Of a stretch of 64,000 nt of DNA, positions 58,181 through 64,000 are shown piece by piece (position 1 is the first letter of the stretch; the number at the start of each line of letters is the position of its first letter). The stretch is from NCBI RefSeq assembly GCF_002443255.2, contig NW_019211456.1, positions 39,377,042 through 39,441,041 of the forward strand, written 5' to 3'. A model generated the notes under the pieces. The model worked only from the letters and a program-made list of their open reading frames with translations. It had not been told where the DNA came from and did not search any database. Both the position numbers and the translations under genes were made by a program. The stretch is from Varroa destructor. Taxonomy: Eukaryota; Arthropoda; Arachnida; Mesostigmata; Varroidae.

Positions 58181-61090
58181 TTTCCGTGGGCCGTCGGTAT
58201 TTCAATGGTCATCTCTCAATTTGGGCGTTTCCGTTGTGTCTCTTTATCACTATCTCTATCATAGAAGCGTTGTAATAGCCTTTTGGTCGACTTCTCGCCT
58301 CGTTTCAAAGAATACCTTAAGACACTGATGACGGTGGTAGTGATACCAATGTTGCATCTGCAATACCGGCTGCTGTCCGTTGGGTGACGCCAGCTATCGA
58401 CAAGACTCTTACGACGTCGTGCGTGTGAAGAATACTTCGCTGAGCTAATGCAAGCCCTAGCGCAACGGACTGCCTGTAGCCTGCGCAGGTGGTAGGGTCG
58501 GATGCATCGAATCCGACGTTAACACTTCGATACGGTAAGCCACACAACTTGATCAGTAAAGAGAATTCAATGTACAGCTTTGGCCCGAGCTTTCTGAAGT
58601 CTGTGATTTTGAGGCCCAATTAAAAAACTCAATGAGGCGATAGAACGACCAGGATCTAGACAGCCGGGTTCTTCCTTGTTTTGAAGCTTCGACATGGCGG
58701 CAGTATTTTTAAATGATTAGCTTAGTAATATACACTGGCCGGTGCTCCTGTCACGGCTTGTTATCGTCAGAATTCACGGACTAGTAGACTAATGGGATGA
58801 CGTGTAGATAAGTCGTAACGGTGAGTCATTAGAGGACAGCAAGCGTCTGAGACAGAAAGGGTCCAGGTAGTAGAGTAGAATATCTGACACTTATTAGGAA
58901 ATCAATGTTGTGTGAAATCATATGAATAATGGAGATCGTGCTGTGTTTTCTATACTGCAGATTGCACCAACTGCGTCCGAAATCAATACCCTTGCAAGCC
59001 GTCGGCACGGAATCTGTAGCGCTGACAGTATGGCCTGTATAACTTAAGCTAATTCTTCCCCATACTGCTGAAAAGCTTCGAGGGTTTCGGCTTACAGAGA
59101 TGCATGTCGTCATATACCGTAGAATGCACAATAGAATATAAATGTTTAGCATAATAAATAGTCGGCAACGTAGGCAGATTTCGTGAAGAGCGCACACTAC
59201 TGGAAGGCGAGCAGTGGCGAGGCACGAAGGTTCCCACAGTAAAAGCTGCTTTCAAACCGTATTAGCTAATGACTGCTTCCGTAGCGGAGGTGGTGGCACG
59301 CCATACGCATTGCTGATGGATGCTGCCCAAAGAGACTGCTGTGCCTTACCGTAAGCAGGCAGGCAAGCAGGCGTCGTTGTCGCTGTCGATGGCCGTGACG
59401 CAATTTAGAGTGCAATGATCGCCTGCGATTGGGGTGGGGGATCGTGAAGTTGCTACTGCTGCTGCTGCTGCTGCTGCTGCTGTCGTCCGAATCGGAGCGG
59501 AAGCGATTATAATTGAAATTAAAATGTTGGGTATGAACGAGCATTCAAGTTAACGTGTACACTACAAAACAAGGGCCGCATTGCAGACTTTTTTTTCGCA
59601 GTGCTTTCAAGTCTCTTCGTTCCTTTCAGATTGGCAAGTAGCTCCTTTCAATAAGATACCGCCATATCGTCAAGTATAAATTATAGCTGAATAGGGAGTA
59701 ACACTGCCGCCTTTACCGAACGGGGGACGAAGCTGCAAACTTTAGGAAGAGTATTATTATATTAAGAGCCTATTATCCTGAAAGTAGGAAGAACATAACA
59801 TTCGGACTATTTCGCAAACTCGTATGAACTAGCAACTAGCAATTGCGGTATCCAGCAGTTAGCGCTTGTGTTCGTTTTACTAAATTCATCAGATGCTTGG
59901 TGAGATTTTCCAATAAATAAATTAGTACCTATTTTCTGGCGATTTGTTGTACACGCATACGATCGTGATCTATGATGGGCGAACTCTGTCCTAATGACAG
60001 TGTAGTGATAATATGTTTGCCTGACAAAGTTAAAGGTCCGTGAGATGATCTAGCTTCAAAACCAAGATATCGACACGTTTAATTCCGTGTTAATAGCCAG
60101 CCGCTTGAACGATAACATTAGACGTAGCGTTATTGAGGCATTTTGGTTGAGAAGGAGCTGGCCATTCAGTACATTCGTGCAACAGCCATCATTTGTGGTA
60201 TATAACTTCGTTCCAAACAACTGGCTAGTCATCAAATGTTACAATCTCCTGTTTGCAGTACACGTTACAGCTCTGTATCTAGCTACTTCAAGAGCTGTTT
60301 CATCTTAACTACGCTCATTAGAACTTCAAAACTCAACGAATAGCTGCGAGTGATGAAACCGCCAAAAGTCGTTTACCAAGTAAGCGTTACGATTCAGCTC
60401 CCCTTCATACAGTCTTACGCACAACTTTCTCGTTCGGTAATTGGGTTACCCATCTGAGATTGAACCAGCGCCTCATCGTAAATTTTAAAGATCAAAATTA
60501 GTTTCCCCCCTGATTTCATTGTCTCCTAACAAGGGAACGTATTATATTAGTCCTACCTATAACCAGCTTCCGTTATTTCAGTATAAAAATTTTTGGCTAT
60601 ACTTCAGCAGTGTTAGTTGGCGGTATCACTGCAGCCTGCGGAAGGACGAGAGGGAACCGGCAGATACGTTGGATAAATTTGAACTGAAACACGTCTTCCT
60701 AAATACTGATCACGGTGTCGATTGTCATAACATTAGCTTCATCTGGCTCCTGCTAGATATAGTTCTGTATTTTATCGTACAACGATCCTCACGGATGCAA
60801 AGGACAACTCCGACCTGCAATTACCATCGACCACGCGCTTCCAACATATATTTGACAATCCGTTATTTCAAGCCTGCATTGTTCTTCAAACGAATCTAAA
60901 GTGTATGATTTTTGCGTCTGACTTCCAGCAAAGTCATCATGTAAGAATGCCACAAATATTATACGCCCGGCACTGAAGCCGCTGGGCATTACCTCAGACG
61001 GCTGGTTCTCGGCACGAAACGAAGTATGTATGTACACGCCCACATCCACATTTAATCCATCACCACTCGCATTTAATAACCAATAAACAA
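58181..61090. other. Stretch without a supportable gene
   Basis: A perfect seven-bp hairpin (GTCGGAT with ATCCGAC) lies near 58498-58518. The (CTG)9 repeat lies at 59456-59482. A strong acceptor near 59629 (CTTCGTTCCTTTCAG) is followed by only short frames. A plus frame at 60519-60899 lacks support. Confidence 0.45.
59456..59482. repeat. (CTG)9 trinucleotide repeat
   Basis: Nine perfect CTG units. On the minus strand a frame with a true ATG (59544) reads them, with neighbouring codons, as a run of ten serines after FRSDSDD, and stays open for 92 codons to 59266. Whether it is translated is unknown, so no CDS is called. Confidence 0.97.
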
Positions 61091-61115
61091 GTTAGCCACT
61101 TCGCTATGACCGGGC
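61090..61115 (-). mobile_element. Fragment related to the SINE head at 18.8 kb
   Basis: On the minus strand ATAGCGAAGTGGCTAACTTG matches the A-box region of the SINE at 18.8 kb at 17 of 20 positions. The expected B box about 50 nt further on is only partly preserved (GGATTAAATG). It looks like a diverged relative, not a functional tRNA gene. Confidence 0.35.
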
Positions 61116-64000
61116 CAAAAAAGTTGTACGCCAATGCCCGCAAGAAAACTGGCGTTTTTAAGTACCTAGAAGTAATTATTAAGCTTCGCAGCACAACAGA
61201 GTTAACACTGTAGACACCACGAAAAACAAACGTCCAGCGCTTCTATTTACGCAATGTAGCGAACAGAAAGTACGCATGGACGGAAGGTGACGTAAGAAAC
61301 GCTTAAAAATGTCCAGGTTGGTTAATTAAGCTCTATTTTGCCTGTTTAAAATTTCCACTCGAATCAATCGACTGAACACTTAAGTGCCCTAGATCGGACA
61401 TAATAAATAAAAAATTGACGATTATGAGTTGACGGTCATAATTTCAGTCCTGGCACATATACATATAGCACGGCGGACGATAATTATGCTGAGCAAAATA
61501 CATCTGCGAAGTCTAATTTATAAGGTAGGCTGTCGATTCCTTTGAAGGGGCTTTTTTTGCAATGAACTTTTCATAGCACGCATCATCTCAACTATCGCAT
61601 TGTAGATCGCTGGTGTTTCTGCTTTAGGTGCATAGTTCCAAAGTTCGAAATAGAAGATTTAGTATCTAATGGACCCATGTTAATATACCAGAGCTGTGCA
61701 CGACAGGTTTTGCATGTCAGGTAGTGATATACACGCCCGACCGAAAGCCATAATCAGCCAGTAGACCTTGGCAATGTAACTATCGTTCGACGATCTGAGC
61801 TCTGAAGTTGGCGCGCAATACCTGCCAGAAAAATCAAAGACTATGCTATGTAAGGCAATTACATAGCACCTCGTTAATCACCTGAGCGTAAACTGATCGA
61901 TTTTTAATAGCAGTGATTACAAAACGTCTACCACTATCCATCGTAATTCACCACACAACTTACTAAGTTACAATCTAATAACATATTTAAGTCACTTTCC
62001 GTACACTTAAGCCACAATCTGATACACCTATATTGATTTGCAGTAAAGCAGGTCTTTTCTTAGCCCAGTGGAAAAACCTAAGGTCTATGGCGAATCGGTC
62101 TAATAAAAGTACTGAGAGTGTGTATCCAACTTCAATTTCGTTCACAATAAACAAGAGACGAAAATAGCGTACAAGTCGGTAACGTTTATGTTTTTACGAA
62201 CCCTGTCAGAAAAAATAATGTTCTTTTCCTACCCTTACGGGAATAGGTTGTCTTGATTCGTAATTTCCACTTACATATATTGGTTTACTATTATGGATAC
62301 TCCGTATTTATGGTTTTACTAGAGGATGCAAAGGAGCACTATCCTTCGCAGTAGGAAAATTGAGCTAGCCAAAGTAAAAAAAAAGAACATGTAATTTCGT
62401 TTTATTTGTAAAAGCAAAACACATTGCGACATTCAGCGTTCTCTTGATGAGTGTTTGCTGTGAAGACTGTAAGGCAATGGCACGATGACACGTTCTTTAC
62501 CCGGACGCTAGTAAAATCAACACCAGCGAATACGTCGAATAGTAGCTAGTCCAACTGAAGTGTTGCCTCTACGTAGACATTACACGGTCAACGCTAGGGA
62601 TTGGTCGACGTTTGTCCTGGCCGTTAGAGTTAACAGTATTCCTGCGCAATGATAATAAATACTATCTTCGCCGTACAGCTGCATTAAAAAATTCATCTAT
62701 CCGTACGATTATTATCTTTGTCTCTCGCCTAAAATAACTCTGCGAGGATGAGCCACAGATTGTCTCCGAAGGCTGCCAGCTGAAAAGCAATTACTGCTTT
62801 TAGTCCTTTATCTATTTAAGCCTCTTTTGATATCGTTCCCATAAGGTTCCGTTATCAACTCTACATATATCTACATGCATACATGCAACATGGAGCCAAT
62901 AGAAGTCGTAGACGTCAGCTTTCTATCTGTATGACTAGTTTATGAATATTAATAGAACCAGTTAATGTAAAGTGGAGCCGTACAAGCTATAATACAGTGA
63001 TAGAGATCGGCATCAAAGGTCTTTCATCGTCTTTGCCCTACAGTAAACTCTGACTCTGTTTCCGTTGTCCGAACTACAAATCCCTCTATTACTATCATCA
63101 GCTGGGCTTGATCAGGCAAGGTAAAACAATTGCCATAATGCTTACTTACGTTCCAGTCCTGTCGAGGATCCTTCAGGATGCCATGTTCTGCAATAACAAC
63201 TTGGGAATATGTTTTAGCATAGGGTTAGTATGCAATCGCAAACTTGAATTCAGATTTAGACAACAAAAACTGGCCGAGGCGAGCTTAGAATGAGCTGTAT
63301 AGGATGAGAGAAGGCGTCATGGGGAAAGTGACAAAATCGGTTGAGATGATAACTCATGCAAGACATGAGGCTGAATTAACTTCGAAGAGTACAAGTAAAA
63401 CAAAGATATACGTACGCAAAGAAACAACAATAGCATCGAGGGCCACTACGGTTTTTGCTTAAGTAAGGTCGTTTAAGGCTGGCCCAGCATTTGTTAGCAG
63501 GCCGGCCCACAGCCGCCATCGGTACCCTTCTAGATGGGACCATCGTGGAGTCTAATACATGATCAAACAGAAACACGCACGCATACACACACAAATACGC
63601 ATGTGCAGCGCCGTTCACGGTTCTCCTTAGGCTCCTGCAACGTTGGTGTTTGGATTTTCGCGCAGATAGTATTATGCTGGCACTGGGCAGCCATCTTCTG
63701 GTTTCAGTCTGGGGATGGACGATGCCAGCAGTGTGGTCCGAGCTTTCGTCTTATGTCGGTCGGTTGAGGCTCGTCGCCTTGTCCTGATCTTTCTATAGCA
63801 TCGCTGGCTGGCAGGAAGGTACTCTAGCAGAGCAGCAATGCATGCAGCCGTGTGTTGCCACTGCCATCGCCGCTGATAGTGTACAGCTGTAATCGAGTTA
63901 ACGATAAAACTTTTACTACAAACACAATATATCCAACAGGGATGGGGCGACAGAAACGCCTGTTATTACTATGACGTTAAGAGAAAAACAGGGGAGAAGG
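61116..64000. other. Stretch without a supportable gene
   Basis: A perfect nine-bp hairpin (TGCTATGTA with TACATAGCA, loop seven) lies at 61844-61868. A CA/CG-alternating tract lies near 63567-63603. Frames are short and lack splice or promoter signals. Confidence 0.5.
61844..61868. repeat. 9-bp hairpin, 7-nt loop
   Basis: TGCTATGTA at 61844-61852 is the perfect reverse complement of TACATAGCA at 61860-61868. Confidence 0.8.

Noticed and set aside
60420..60480. B-box-like GGTTCAATCTC on the minus strand
   Set aside because: No A box at the required distance, so neither a tRNA nor a SINE head is supported.
1..64000. CRISPR arrays, rRNA genes, operons, telomeric repeats
   Set aside because: I looked for regularly spaced repeats, rRNA-like blocks, tightly packed frames with ribosome-binding sites, and TTAGG-type arrays; none is present.

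Overview
This window looks like a gene-poor stretch of a nuclear genome from an invertebrate animal, possibly an arthropod; I cannot name the species. The signs are moderate A+T richness, many dinucleotide and trinucleotide microsatellites, a tRNA-derived SINE, TATA and AATAAA motifs, pyrimidine-tract splice acceptors, and no long open reading frame anywhere. There are no operons, Shine-Dalgarno sites, rRNAs, intact tRNAs or CRISPR arrays. The longest frames (up to about 200 codons, most without an ATG) are about what chance gives in 64 kb, so length alone proves nothing here.

No protein in the window is recognised by me. The coding features listed are ab initio exon candidates: a strong acceptor, an open frame, a plausible donor or stop, and sometimes a poly(A) signal. 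They carry low confidence. The better-supported ones are a 3' gene end at 24.0-24.5 kb (+), a three-exon model with consistent phases at 52.0-52.8 kb (+), a terminal exon with AATAAA and a GU-rich element at 42.3-42.5 kb (+), a long internal exon at 55.1 kb (+), terminal exons at 56.5 kb (+) and 40.5 kb (-), and a TATA-box/ATG/72-codon unit at 32.9-33.2 kb (+).

The non-coding structure is firmer. Two hairpins (4472-4542 and 29426-29498) have stems of about 20 bp or more, far beyond chance and of microRNA-precursor size. Shorter hairpins lie at 2108-2150, 39004-39049 and elsewhere. A SINE head with tRNA A and B boxes lies at 18740-18826 (-), with a diverged A-box relative near 61.1 kb. Between about 44.7 and 46.5 kb one reading frame keeps far fewer stop codons than its A+T content predicts; I read it as a decayed protein-coding element of unknown origin.

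Layout: 0-9 kb, edge exon fragment, hairpins, a GC-richer patch (5.1-6.3 kb); 9-16 kb, a palindromic cluster and unannotated sequence; 16-21 kb, a CAG repeat, the SINE, opposed exon candidates; 22-26 kb, exon candidates on both strands; 26-33 kb, microsatellites, the GC-rich hairpin, the TATA unit; 33-39 kb, almost featureless; 39-43 kb, candidate terminal exons; 43-47 kb, a possible non-coding exon, a minus-strand TATA box and the decayed reading frame; 49-58 kb, several exon candidates; 58-64 kb, a CTG repeat and a SINE relative.
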